Source: Strigamia acuminata (taxonomy: Eukaryota > Arthropoda > Chilopoda > Geophilomorpha > Linotaeniidae). From it: 64,000 nucleotides of DNA. How positions within the stretch are numbered: the stretch's first letter is position 1; every line of letters begins with the position of its first letter. Location of the stretch: positions 44,772,581 to 44,836,580 of the forward strand of contig OX442314.1 in NCBI GenBank assembly GCA_949358305.1, in the 5' to 3' direction. This document shows positions 51,987-63,749 of the stretch, piece after piece. The notes below the pieces were generated by a model. That model was not told the origin of the DNA, ran no database searches, and saw only the letters and a program-made list of their open reading frames with translations. A program made the translations under genes and the position numbers.

Positions 51987-52496
51987 TACATGCCAATTGC
52001 TTATAAGTCTCCGATGCACAAGCTCTCACAACTGCAATGTTGAATTGGTTGTACTGCATCAAATTTATAAAAATAAAAATTAATGTATACAATGTTATAA
52101 TAATGCTTTATGATTAAATGTACCGTACAAATAAGCCTGGAACTTGGAAAACGTTTAGGAATTCAAAGAAATTGTATTCTGCCGATATGACAAAGTCGCA
52201 GAAATTACAGGTCACATCTCTTGCCAATTGTAACGTAAAAGTGATAAAAATTCTTAAAATTTATAAAAAAAATAAATAAAAAAAATAACAGTAACATCTA
52301 CTTTCTCTGATGCCAGTGGTTGAAAGATTTGCAGAAATTATAGAAACAATTGACTAATTAAATATGAACTAATTTACTTGTTAAAACAGACTTTGTGGCT
52401 GTACAGATAGAATGAGAAATAAGCAGGTTGGCCAAGGGTGGGCTGGACACTTCTAAAATCTGCAGAGGTGGGAACGCTGGTAAGTTGTTCGGAAAT

Positions 52497-52532
52497 TTGG
52501 GAATTGGCTTTATTCAGGAATTAAATCTCCTC
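52497..52532. repeat. Left direct repeat flanking the hairpin array (copy B)
   Basis: Same as 19911-19946; its partner is at 54847-54882. Confidence 0.8.
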
Positions 52533-52601
52533 CTCGCATGATAGTACCGGGTATAAGTCGCGAGATAAATAAGAACAACAGAGTTATCAAAACACTACAT
52601 T

Positions 52602-54110
52602 TATTGTTGTCAAACAATAGAATCAAATCTAAAAGTTATACATGAACTAATGCCGACATTTGGCAAGTTAATTTACAAATTAAACTATACAAATAATTGG
52701 CTGTGAAACAGCCCTGAAATAATATGATTACGGTTAATGGTGATCCTGGGTTCGGGAACGGCGAAACACCCGCTCGATTGAGTATAGATGTCATCAGATA
52801 GCCGGGCTGGCTGTGTTCTCGCGGCTTCCGTCGGCGCTTCGTAATCGTGGAACTGGCTTCTTCGCGTTCCGGGTTCGTATCGTGTAATGGTCCGTGTAAT
52901 GCTGTCTGGTTCGATCCGAGAGGTGCGGTTGACTCATGTGCACCGCCACAACTAAAGTTGGAATTTGGTAATGAATAAATGAAGTCATTTATTCTTCAAG
53001 ATTCCGCTTGCGAATTATATTTTAATTCGCGACGTTGTGAGTTTAATAAATTAACTCAATAAATTGTATTCAATTTATTGTTACAAATTTGATTCGTCAT
53101 ACAGTGAAATAAGTCTCGTGACTTATTTCGGTTGTTAACTTGTTGCCAAGTTTAAACAATTAAGGTTTATTATCAACTACAAAATAAATTAGGGTTAAAC
53201 ATCGCAACACACAATTGCCGTCAAAGTTCGCCTTGCTGAGCAGAACAGTATCGCGCGTGCCCTAAATAACAGTGCGGTGAGAGACGGCACTGGTATTCAG
53301 GGGGATATAGCCCGCAGTTCTGCACAACAGAATTAATCACCCGAGATACTACTCATAAGTAGACTGCTTTGGCACCATCACCGAAGAGATATAACATTCC
53401 CAAACACATAGTGCTACTGGCGGTAACTGCATGTTTTGCATGCAGACTGCTTTGGCACCATCAGGTGATGGAGTCAATCTCTTGCAGTAACAGTGCTACT
53501 GACGGTTACTAAATACTTTGGTATCACACGTGATTCTATTGTCCGACCACGAGGATACTTATGCGGGAGGCTTTCTCCTCGGCAAGACCGTTTGACGGAA
53601 ACATGAACAGTCCGAACTTCGCCTTCAGTTGACGGGGGTTGCATGGCTCAGCAGAGCCATGCTATACATGGTTCGGTAGAACCATGCCCTGATACATGGT
53701 TCGGTAGAACCATGCCCTGATACATGGTTCGGTAGAACCATGCCCTGAGTAAGAAACAGTTATTTGACATGCGGAACATACCAAATAACCAGAAATCAAG
53801 AACTAGCTTAACTTCCTGTTGTCAGGGAGTTTTATACTCGGTGGGGTTAGGTTCCACCAATCTCGTATCGCAGGAAGTGGATACGGAGATGCAAATTGGG
53901 ATTATGCTAATCTTTTAGCATAAACCGGAACTGGATACCGGGGGCAGGAAATGGATACACAGAACGGAAATACATTCTGAAAATGGGTTTCGTGTCGCGT
54001 ACCCGTGATAAAGCAAGAATACCTGCTTTATCTTATTGAATATTGATAATATAACCTTATATTATCGATTTAGATTACATTTATTCGTAACAAACACAAT
54101 AATATGTTTG
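52602..54110. repeat. 1.5-kb array of consecutive perfect hairpins (copy B)
   Basis: Same as 20016-21524; the listed hairpins recur unchanged. Confidence 0.75.
53665..53748. repeat. Three 28-bp hairpin repeats (copy B)
   Basis: Same as 21079-21162. Confidence 0.95.
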
Positions 54111-54846
54111 TGAACTATTTCTGCGGAGAATAGGAAGTTCGAGGTTGAATTTGACGCTAGTACTAGTGGCGCCATCTATTGCTAATTTGTCACAATTTGC
54201 AAATGAAAATCCAAAGAGAAAGCTCTATCTGATATTCGAAATGGTTAGGTTAATGCTTAATGCAAGCATAAACTCCGAACTCCGAATAACGAAACAAAAC
54301 TTAAACAAAATTAAAACCCTTTGCCGTTTATAAGGCTTAAATCTAAAAGTTTAAGGTGTCAAATCAACGAGTTCATTTTTTGGAGCTAAAAACAAACAAG
54401 CTCTTTTTAATAACAAAAACAGAAAAACAACAACAACAACACGCGCGTGAAATACGAGTCTAGCAACTAAGGCAACAGAGCTACGGGGCTACCGTAGTAA
54501 ATACAAAGAAAAACCTTACACTGTAACAACTCTTGCATTAAAAACTTCACTTAACAGCGAGAAAAGTAAGTCGAATGAATTAAGTTAATGATTACATGGT
54601 GATTCATTGCATAATTCAATAAAAACCTAAAAACAAACATTCACGGCAACTTGCAAACCGTTGCCTAGTAACCGACAGGAGCGGAGGCAAAGCCTTTATT
54701 GAAAGCGCTCCAAAACAGCTGCCGTCCAGTGACAATTCGCATAAATGATAAATACATTATGCATCATTACTTTAAAAGTCATAAATAACTAAAAAATTAC
54801 AGTAATACTCTTATTTTCTTTGACACAGTTAAATTTTTCCAGAATT

Positions 54847-54882
54847 TTGGGAATTGGCTTTATTCAGGATTTAAACCTCCTG
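54847..54882. repeat. Right direct repeat flanking the hairpin array (copy B)
   Basis: Same as 22261-22296. Confidence 0.8.
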
Positions 54883-54941
54883 GTCAACCATCCTGGTCCA
54901 GGATGGTTGACCTGGAGGTTTATCCAGGATTCCTGGATAAA
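54873..54941. repeat. 49-bp palindrome with one mismatch plus adjacent hairpin (copy B)
   Basis: Same as 22287-22355, except that base 54913 is T where copy A has A, which breaks one arm pair. Confidence 0.95.
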
Positions 54942-55912
54942 CATTTGCAAATAAACTGACAGTTTATAAAATGGCCAGGGCCCTAGATTCCTGTAAGTTG
55001 TAGAGCAATATTTTTGCCTAAAATGTATACAGTATAAATTAAGTTATGTTATTAATAATTAGAATAGAAATTTAAAATTATCTCTTTCATAGGAACGATG
55101 ATCTCATTAAATCCATAAGTTCACATAGTACTACTACATAATGTGCACATAGAAGTCTGCAATCTTACAATAGATCACTGAATTTACATTGTGTTGCAAG
55201 ACTAAATTATAAATTTTCCAATTTCGATCGTGAAAGCCATTTGGTTAACAAGTCTGCAATATTGATATTGATATCAGTGATATTGATTGCCGTGTACGCG
55301 CCGAAAATCACAACTAATGAACTTTTTTACATTAAAATTGAAAAACAAAATGTATGGGCAGATATATATGGGCAGATAAATCCCATAAATAACCATGATG
55401 CCTCTCCTGGAGTCAATATTGCTATCATCACTGAAATCTCGTATCCACGAATTTGAATTGATGGCCTTTTTTGAAGATTGGAAGCAAATTCTTTCAGGTG
55501 AAATTAATTTGTGCGATGATATTGACTCTTACGCTTCTATGTGTTGCCTTATGCGTCGCCTTATGCGTTTTCTTATGCGTTGCCTTACTCGCAATCTAAC
55601 CAACTAGGGTTTTGGGTTTTTAGGCAAAATCAGATTTGGATCATGGGCACATCTTTTAGCTAAGATGGTTGCTCGCTCCTTTTTCCAATCAGGATTTGCT
55701 CATTTCTTCAGGTACTATGGCATGCCTTGCTGCGATTCGGGTGGTAAACACTGGTAGAATGCCGTTTATAAGGCTTATATCTATAATAAAAATGAACACT
55801 AACTTTATTCTGATTAAATACAATAAATTACTAATGAATAATACTAATAAGAATAAGGAAACCAAATGGAATAAACAATGAGAATAAATAAACTACGTGA
55901 AACAAAAGCTGA

Positions 55913-56418
55913 GCACACAACGAATTGTTGTGTGCGAAAATGGCGGAAATGGCTTCTTCCTGCCTCAAACTCACTCGGGCGGCGATGGCGAACTCCGGAA
56001 ACACTCGACGGTGGTTCACGATGACTGCAACGAGCGAGGGTCTTGGTCGCTAACCAAGGATCGCAAAATGCTTGCGTCAAACAGTGTTTGGCACACTCAA
56101 AGAAAAAGGCTGGTTTCACTAGATGTAGTGAAAACAGCAAGATTCTCAACTCAACAAAAACAATAACACGATCAATACCTGTGAATACAGAGCAGTGACA
56201 CGATGTTGTGTTGGTTTTGAGTGGGCTCAAATCCCACAAATTTAGGACTGAGCACACTTTGTTTCTGCGCAGCAGATGTGCGTGGTAAGCTAAAACAAAA
56301 TAATTGTTGCATCAAAACGGTTGCTTTGCAAATTACCCCAGTCATATTGGGGTGGGGTGTGCCTCCGAAGTTTTTACCCCCAAGAGACACTTGGCTGGTT
56401 TGGCGTGTGCCAAACCAG
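55913..56418. repeat. Cluster of perfect hairpins (copy B)
   Basis: Same as 23327-23832. Confidence 0.8.
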
Positions 56419-57116
56419 AGTAATCAAATGAAAAATATTTGCAGTGGTGATAGTCTTTTATTTGCATAAAAAATCCAGATTACCACAGCCTTTGATTATA
56501 TTTGTTAATGTAAAATCCCGATGGCTGCAATCTTTCGTCCAAACTTTAACCAATTAATTAAACTAAACTGTTTAGTCATCTAAAAAAAATAATTTTATGT
56601 AAACCGATAATAAAACGCGAAGAGGATTTGAAACTGCTTTAAAGCATTAAAACTCTATTAAAATTGAATAAAAACTGCTAAAAACCAAAAAATTATTGAT
56701 TAAAAAGGATTAAAAACTTAAATATCATTAAAAGCAGATTAAAAATGAATAAAACTGTTACAAATCGGTGAGACCAGATTAAAAATTAATGAAAACTGTT
56801 GATAAGCAAAAATAAAAATAAAAATGAATAATTCTCAATTGGAATGTTAACGACAGAATAGGGCACTGCAGTGTTGCCAACCCCCTTATCCTAGCAACTG
56901 AGGGCAATGCGCATCAAACTGAAGTTGCATCTTACAGCCCAAAAACTGTCTCACTTAGCAATAAATAAAGAAAATCGTTTTACTCTGGTCGTGGTTGTTG
57001 TTGACTATACTCTGTCTGACCTTAAGAATAAAGAAAAATCCCCCCCTTTTCAAGGCCTTTTCACTGGTGTAGTGATACGAAAAAGTAGAGCAATACACCA
57101 GGTTTTAATAATATAA

Positions 57117-57226
57117 AATTCGGTAAATACTGATACAATTCGGTAAAAGCTGATACAATTCGGTAAAAGCTGATACAATTCAGTAAAAGCTGATACAATT
57201 CGGTAAAAGCGGATACAATTCGGCAA
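57117..57226. repeat. 20-bp tandem repeat (copy B)
   Basis: Same as 24531-24640. Confidence 0.95.
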
Positions 57227-57237
57227 AAACTCTCTCC

Positions 57238-57942
57238 TGATTTCCCCTGATTTCCCCTGATTTCCCCTGATTTTCCCAATTTCACCCGATTTCTCCCGAT
57301 TTTCCTTGATTTCCCCTGTTTCCCCTGATTTCCCCCTGATTTTCCCTGATTTCTCCTGATTTTCCCTGATTTCCTCTGATTTCCCCTGATTTCCCCTGAT
57401 TTTCCCTGATTTCCCCTGATTTCCTCTGATTTTCCCTGATTTCCCCTAATTTCCCCTGATTTCCCGTGATTTTCCCTGATTTCCCCTGATTTTCCCTGAT
57501 TTTTCCTGATTTTCCCTGATTTCCCCTGATTTCCCCTGATTTCCTCTGATTTCCCCTGATTTCCCCTGATTTTTCCTGATTTTTCCTGATTTTCCCTGAT
57601 TTTCCCTGATTTTCTCTGATTTTCCCTGATTTCCCTTGATTTTTCCTGATTTTCCTTGATTTTTCCTGATTTCTCCTGATATCCTCTGATTTTCCCTGAT
57701 TTCCCTTGATTTTTCCTGATTTCCCTTGATTTTTCCTGATTTCTCCTGATATCCCCTGATTTTCCCTGATTTCCCCTGATTTCTCCTGATTTCTCCTGAT
57801 TTCTCCTGATTTCCCCTGATTTTCCCTGATTTTCCCTGATTTTCCCTGATTTTCCCTGATTTTCCCTGATTTTCCCTGATTTTCCCTGATTTTTCCTGAT
57901 TTTTCCTGATTTTCCCTGTTTTTACCCTGATTTCCTCTGATA
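57238..57942. repeat. 10-bp minisatellite (copy B)
   Basis: Same as 24652-25356. Confidence 0.95.
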
Positions 57943-58696
57943 TTGGTATTTTGGTATGGTATTTTGTATTTTGATATGGTATTTTGGTACAGTATTTTGG
58001 TACTGTATTTTGGTACTGGATTTTCGTGCGGTATTTTGGTATGGTATTTTGGTACAGTATTTTGGTACGGTATTTTGGTATGGTATGGTATGGTACCATT
58101 GGTACCAAATATGTTTTGGTACCATTGGTACCAAATATGTTTTGGTACCATTGGTACCAAATATGTTTTGGTATCATTGGTACCAAATATGTGTTGGCAC
58201 CAATGATACCAAGGGCTAATCATCCTAAAATAAAGTAAATAAACAACGGTATTTTGGTATTTTGGTACGGTATTGTGGTACCAATAATACAAAAATATAT
58301 TTGGTACCAATGGTACAAAAATATATTTGGTACCAATGGTACTAAAATACCAAAATACCGTTGTTTATTTACTTTATTTTAGGATTATTAGGCCTTGGTT
58401 CCAATGGTACCATACCATACCATACTATACCAAAATACCAAAATACCGTACCAAAATACAGTACCAAAATACAGTACCAAAATACTGTACCAAATTACCA
58501 TATCAAAATACAAAATACCATACCAAAATACAGTATCAAAATACAGTACCAAAATACAGTACCAAAATACAGTACCAAAATACTGTACCAAATTACCATA
58601 TCAAAATACAAAATACCATACCAAAATACGGTACCAAAATATTGTACCAAATTACCATATCAAAATACAAAATACCATACCAAAATACAAAAATAC
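57943..58696. repeat. GGTACC-rich inverted repeat array (copy B)
   Basis: Same as 25357-26110. Confidence 0.9.
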
Positions 58697-59699
58697 CATT
58701 GTTTATTTACTTTATTTTAGGATTATTAGGCTTAATAAAACCTGGTGTATTGCTCTACTACACCAGTGAAAAGGCCTCGAAAAGGGGGGGGGGATTTTTC
58801 TTTATTCTTAAGGTCAGACAGAGTATACATATACGGTTTATTGGCATCCGTTAACTTAAATGACAATAACTCCAGCTGACTCTTGCGAACGTGCTGATCG
58901 ACCGTGGTGGCGACATATTATTCTGGCTGAACATGTCTTCCAAACGTCGATCTTTACCCGTGAGCCGACTAGTTTTCTGCAGGTGCGGCAGAACGCCCAA
59001 CGACGTTGGTGGGAGATACTACTCAACACCACGAGGTCCTTTAAACTGTCGAACCAAACATGGTTTCCGGATACATGGCCTTTCCCTAAATAATTTACGC
59101 ACATCAACGCGTGTTGGGTTCCAATGGCACCAATTAACCAGCAGCATTCCGTGCATAAATTGTAGAATTGATACTGTTACGTGTAACAAGGGGTTTGTTG
59201 CACATAACAATCCTTATTCTTTTGGATAAGTTACTTTAATAAATACTTAAATACTTAAATATTGTATTTATTGTATTTATTGTATCTCGTAATAACAAAA
59301 TCTCGTTTTTCCGAGATCGAGATTTTGAGACAAAAACGGCCCGAGATCTCCGAGACCGAGATCCCGAGACGAGCGAGATCTGAAAGTATAATCTTCTGTC
59401 TTCTCTAAACGTTGAAGGCGACGTATTCGCGAAATCTCTCTCTCCAGCGGTCGTGCTGAAGCAAGATAAACTCCTCGCCCAATCACTTGATGAATGGCAA
59501 GAATGGTAATCTCTCCGTGATATATTCACGGCAAGACTAAAAATCCCACTGTTGAATGTGCTCAACAGCAAGAAAACTCCCGCAATAATATGGCAATTAT
59601 TGCAAGAAAGAGTCCAAATAAGTTAGACCAAAGTCACAAGACTGTACAGAGAATTTTAGGTTTTTCATGACTTGTTTGGTTTACATTTGGTTTCAGACT

Positions 59700-59766
59700 G
59701 AGGAGGAAAACTCCTCACAGGACGCATTTCCTGTTAGAAAGCTTGGGGCTGGTTGCCCTGGCAACC
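59700..59766. repeat. Two perfect hairpins (copy B)
   Basis: Same as 27114-27180. Confidence 0.8.
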
Positions 59767-60185
59767 ACCCATATGTTTCTCTTAGTTGCTTAGTTTCCTT
59801 AACCAAGCATAAAAATAAACACAAATAAAATATAAAGCATAAATTAATTTCAGACATATTTCTGATAAAGGGTTTCGATCTTACTCTTTCTAGTGACCAC
59901 TAGGGTCACTGCAAATATAACAAAGTTTGCTCAGTATAGGTTAAACTGACCACATGAAACGAGTTATGTAGTTGCAATTATTATTTGTAGGAACTTTTTT
60001 TTAAACAATTGCAACATATTTAGATTACAATTTAAACAATTCCGCCCATCGTAGCAATAATCACAATCAGATTTTTGTTGGGCCCTCAATAATTGAGTGA
60101 CTACGATTATTGCAATAATCAACTAATCACAATAATCGCTCATTTAATAAAACCCCTTATTGTTTCGTGCGACATTTTATTTCCA

Positions 60186-60776
60186 ACACTAATGTGACCG
60201 TCAGGCCACCTGGGGTGACCTACGTCACTGCCACACACCACCATACGGCCCCAAGATCACCCCCTGATTGGGCAAGGTGATCTAGCCTGGGGGAAGGAGG
60301 GAGCTGAGTGGTGTGGGGAGGAGTTGCAGGGAGAGAGAGAGTGCGGACACCGACCAGGACGGTCGTGTGTAGATAGAGTTCCAGGGTGTTGTAGTAGACG
60401 AGGGGACAAGACGTGTCCCGGCTGAGAGGACTCTGCACTCCATCCCATTCACCACAGCGACGCTCAGTATCTGGGTTTACCCCACGATGCAGCCTCCATG
60501 AGTGGCCACTGCGGGCTGTAGGTAAGTACAGCATGAATGTAATGTTGAACCGACCACGTCACCCATTGGGCTCCCGCCCAGTGTGTGACGGGTCGGTTGC
60601 CGGTGCGGCGTGCCTTTGTGGCACCCCTGCAACGGGTAACGGGATTCCCCATACCCCTAGACAACGCAATAAAGGCCAACCAACCAATATTGTGGGAATC
60701 TTAGCTATTTACGTGAAGTATGCGTCCCTACCCAGTGTTATCAGTCCCCTGACTACACTGGCGAGACCATAGCAGT
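60186..60776. other. GC-rich island without a recognised gene (copy B)
   Basis: Same as 27600-28190. Confidence 0.3.
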
Positions 60777-60894
60777 CACACTAACTAACCACGGATATTT
60801 GAGTTTGATTTAAGTATTTTTTAACAATTTTATCCGCCTTATTATGCAATTTTCTTACAAATGTTTAGATCAATCGTCTTACCTTTATTTCAAA

Positions 60895-60930
60895 CAAAAT
60901 CAAAATCAAAATCAAAATCAAAATCAAAAC
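60895..60930. repeat. AAAATC hexanucleotide microsatellite (copy B)
   Basis: Same as 28309-28344. Confidence 0.95.
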
Positions 60931-61329
60931 TCACGTTACATTTGTGAATGATTGCACATGAATGAATGATGATTTGTCATCCAAGGTTACACATTAATGA
61001 GTTTACAAATAATTAGTCCCAGAGGGCGTTATATTAATTACATCATAGTAACGTGACACTAATACATCACAGTAGCAATCTAAAAAACTCTTTACTTACC
61101 CAACCCGGGTCATTTTTTACTCCAAGCTGAAAAATATTTTCCAAATGATTTTATTCTCTGAGTACTTCATGTTTATGAAGAAATTTAAACAATTCAGTAT
61201 ATGTGAGAGTGATTACGTTAGGGTTTTTCTACCTCTATTGAAACCGGTATTTTTGTTAAAAAAAAACCGAATACCGAACACCGTCTTTAGTTCGGTATTG
61301 GTACTGGTTTTTGCTGGGAGAAAAATATG

Positions 61330-61334
61330 GAAAA
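61330..61334. repeat. Element 3 target site duplication, left
   Basis: GAAAA directly before the LTR, matching 63935-63939. Confidence 0.75.
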
Positions 61335-61519
61335 TAATGTGTTCTTATCGTCGAATAATTGATGAAAGTGGATGAAATTATGAGTGGTTGAAATAAGCAG
61401 CCATGTCTTAGTTGGAAATTAACATAAGTGATTTAATACGTGAATTAATACAGGGGGCGCTCGTGTTAGCGGGCGCGTCACAAAATAACGATAAAATAAA
61501 ATGGAGTCGGAACACTCCA
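61335..61519 (-). repeat. Element 3 3' LTR
   Basis: By eye identical to 63750-63934. In transcription orientation it starts TGGAGTGTTCC and ends CACATTA. Confidence 0.92.
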
Positions 61520-61529
61520 TCATCCCCTT
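61520..61529 (-). other. Element 3 polypurine tract
   Basis: The minus strand reads AAGGGGATGA directly before the 3' LTR, the usual primer position for plus-strand synthesis. Confidence 0.75.
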
Positions 61530-61640
61530 AATTGGGAACCAACCAAGGGAGCAATTACACAAACAAATAATTAAAATGTAATGACAAACAAATGTAACAT
61601 ACTAAGATCGAATTACAATAAAACAAATCAACTAAACAAA

Positions 61641-63572
61641 TTACAAACTCAATCCATAATTTAAATTCACTGGAAAACCGTAAAATCGCGTTGGCTTTCT
61701 TTTCCTGGCTGGCCGTACAATGCGAGCTGCTTGCGCAGGTAATTGAGGCAAGGACTGAAGCGCAGGAGGTGACGGCGGAAGAGGAGGAAGCAACGGAATA
61801 GGAAATCTCGGAGGTGAGTTAGGAATTGGAATAGGCATATTTGGCTGGGGTTGGTCAGGAGCCGCGAGTTGAGGTTGAGCTTGAACAATTGGCGGAATCT
61901 CAGTGGAGTTCTGAGGCACAACAAATGGGCCCGAATGACGCTCATCCCCTTCAATTGAGCGAGAAGGCGAAATTACAGTTCGATTATGCAATTCCTTTTC
62001 AAGCGCTGGCGGTGCCACGTTGCACCGGCCAATTTCGTCGCGGGAAACGTGTTTATGTTTGTCCAAAATCGTCCGCAACGTCTCGCGATCAGCTGCACTG
62101 GCGGAGCACTGCGGCGCAGCATCTTTAGCTGCCGCAGCCACAGGAGGAGCCAATCTGTACGCAGGGGCAGCAACAGTCGACGGTGGAGACGGATCGTCTT
62201 GCGGCGCAGTAAGCACTTCCCCCTCGCGAGTTGGAGCAATGGAGGCGGCCAATTCCAAGTTGTTTGGACCTGCAGCCTGCTGTCGAGTCGCACGTTTGCG
62301 AGCGAATTTCGGAGGAACACCGGCAGCAGCATGATAAATTACGGTACGAAAGGCCGCACCAGCAGCGTGCAGCAAACCGAACTCGTCCATCCAGTCACGT
62401 CCCAGCAACGGGACTTGACCGTGTTCAGCCACACACAACGGCAATTCGCGTGTTTTCCCGTCGTACGTAACTGGAACGATGCACACGCCCGTCATCGGCA
62501 AGGAATGGCCATCGTACGACGAAAATTCAGTTGAAAGTGGTTGGATCTGGAACTGAGAAAAATATTTATTATGCATCGCGCGACTGATGATCGTGGCGCC
62601 AGCTCCAGTGTCAATTTCCATCCATAACAGCGTCTGAGCGATTCGAAGCTCGAGAACTAGTGGTTTGGTCGGCCTGATGGACACTTCATTCACCGCGATC
62701 GGGGTTTTAGGCTTCCTCGTACGAACGGTGTAAAATGTCAGCTTTCTCAAGGCGGACACGGTCGTGTGGTGCGCGGACGTTGACGATTTCGATGCGCGGC
62801 AGACGGGCTTGATGTGGCCCTCGACGCCACAGCCGTGACATTTGGCTGTGCGGAAACGGCACTCGTCCTGTCGGTGTCCAGACCTGCCGCAGTGTTTACA
62901 CTTTTTCGTTTCGTGCTGCGATTTGGTGTGGTCCGACTGGTGGTGTTGACCGCCGGAGCCTCTCGAGGGACGTCTACCGTTTTTCTGCGAATGAAAAGAG
63001 GATTTGGAGGAGTTTCCGGGTTCATTAATTTGGTGGATCGTTGATGGTGCGTCCACGAAACTGGAAACATCTGCCCCAGCAATCTCTGCAGAAGTGGCCG
63101 CCTCGAGCGCCTTGGCGAAGGTCAAGTCCTTTTGCAAATATAAGGTTTCTTGTACTTGCCGCATATTTAGGCCGACGATGAACTGGTTCCTCATTTCGTC
63201 GTCCTGATTTTCCCCGAAATTGCAGTATTTGGTGAGGGAATGAAGGGCCGCCGCGAAGTCGCTAACAGTCTCGCCCTTATTTCGTTTACGGTTGCGGAAT
63301 CGCACAATTTCGCCTTGCGCAATGGGCTTCGGTTTTTGATGTTTTTCCATCAGGTCCACTATTTCCTTGTACTTCATGGTTGTGGGGTCCTTTGGCCGGG
63401 TCAAATCGACGATTTTCGCGAACGTGGCCATTCCCACGCACGACAAAAGCGTGTTCACTTTGTCGGCGTCGTCGACGACTTTGTTGCAGGCGAACACGCA
63501 ACTCATTTGAAGCACGTACGTCGCCCAGTCGTCTTGCGGGTTGTATTTCTCGGGGGTTCCCGACAACGGCAT
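61641..63572 (-). CDS. Element 3 Gag-protease with truncated Pol tail, 643 aa
   Basis: Residues 1-170 match the gag type found in Mag/SURL-clade elements (KPIAQGEIVRF, then an FxxGL pattern before the zinc fingers). Two zinc knuckles follow, CKHCGRSGHRQDEC (225-238) and CHGCGVEGHIKPVC (245-258). The aspartic protease has DTGA at 321-324 and LLGRDW at 389-394. After about residue 430, where reverse transcriptase should start, the sequence becomes a Pro/Ala-rich linker. It ends in a basic RIVRPARKRKPTRF tail that resembles the C-terminal end of a Mag-type Pol beyond integrase. The polymerase, RNase H and integrase have thus been deleted with the reading frame kept. The protein could still form particles. 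The ATG is 177 bases after the 5' LTR. Confidence 0.92.
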   Translation of the reverse strand: MPLSGTPEKYNPQDDWATYVLQMSCVFACNKVVDDADKVNTLLSCVGMATFAKIVDLTRPKDPTTMKYKEIVDLMEKHQKPKPIAQGEIVRFRNRKRNKGETVSDFAAALHSLTKYCNFGENQDDEMRNQFIVGLNMRQVQETLYLQKDLTFAKALEAATSAEIAGADVSSFVDAPSTIHQINEPGNSSKSSFHSQKNGRRPSRGSGGQHHQSDHTKSQHETKKCKHCGRSGHRQDECRFRTAKCHGCGVEGHIKPVCRASKSSTSAHHTTVSALRKLTFYTVRTRKPKTPIAVNEVSIRPTKPLVLELRIAQTLLWMEIDTGAGATIISRAMHNKYFSQFQIQPLSTEFSSYDGHSLPMTGVCIVPVTYDGKTRELPLCVAEHGQVPLLGRDWMDEFGLLHAAGAAFRTVIYHAAAGVPPKFARKRATRQQAAGPNNLELAASIAPTREGEVLTAPQDDPSPPSTVAAPAYRLAPPVAAAAKDAAPQCSASAADRETLRTILDKHKHVSRDEIGRCNVAPPALEKELHNRTVISPSRSIEGDERHSGPFVVPQNSTEIPPIVQAQPQLAAPDQPQPNMPIPIPNSPPRFPIPLLPPLPPSPPALQSLPQLPAQAARIVRPARKRKPTRFYGFPVNLNYGLSL

Positions 63573-63733
63573 AATTCACGGCAAAAAAAATTTCGATGAA
63601 AACGGCACAAAAACTCACGATACAAGGTGCTAAGCCTAACGGTCAACGCGTGGTCAGCAAGTCCAGTTTGACATCAAACGACGAGAAAAACACACAAAAA
63701 GTCACAAAAGATCGTGGATTCTTTGTTGAAATT

Positions 63734-63748
63734 CATACCTCGTCGCCA
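63734..63748 (-). other. Element 3 primer-binding site
   Basis: The minus strand reads TTGGCGACGAGGTATG, one base after the LTR end. The tRNA is not identified. Confidence 0.65.
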
Positions 63749-63749
63749 A

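Larger units (their letters stand above)
57008..58825. mobile_element. Non-autonomous TIR element with TA target duplication (copy B)
   Basis: The ends are inverted copies of about 100 bp that start TACTCTGTCTGACCTTAAG, include a C/G homopolymer (7 bases on the left, 10 on the right) and finish near AATACACCAGGTTTTA. The left TIR has about 13 extra bases inside it. TA duplicates flank the element, as for Tc1/mariner-type integration. The 1.8-kb interior codes for nothing recognisable. It is a 20-bp repeat, a 10-bp minisatellite and a palindromic GGTACC array. Internal copies of a TAAAATAAAGTAAATAAACAA-type motif in both orientations suggest nested or foldback growth. Confidence 0.75.
49492..61334. 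other. Long non-coding region (intron or intergenic) of copy B
   Basis: About 11.8 kb without a convincing gene. It holds palindromes, tandem repeats, the hairpin array, a TIR element and a GC-rich island, listed separately. Stretches between them (for example 50720-51950, 54120-54840 and 55020-55800) are AT-rich and I see nothing specific in them. Confidence 0.7.
32587..61460. repeat. Copy B of the >=28.9-kb direct duplication
   Basis: This is the partner of bases 1-28874. It has unbroken sequence on both sides: 29075-32586 to the left and the rest of element 3 to the right. It is therefore the better copy for annotation. Homology is visible up to 61460, the base matching the last one before the gap in copy A. 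The true extent is probably larger. Confidence 0.95.
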
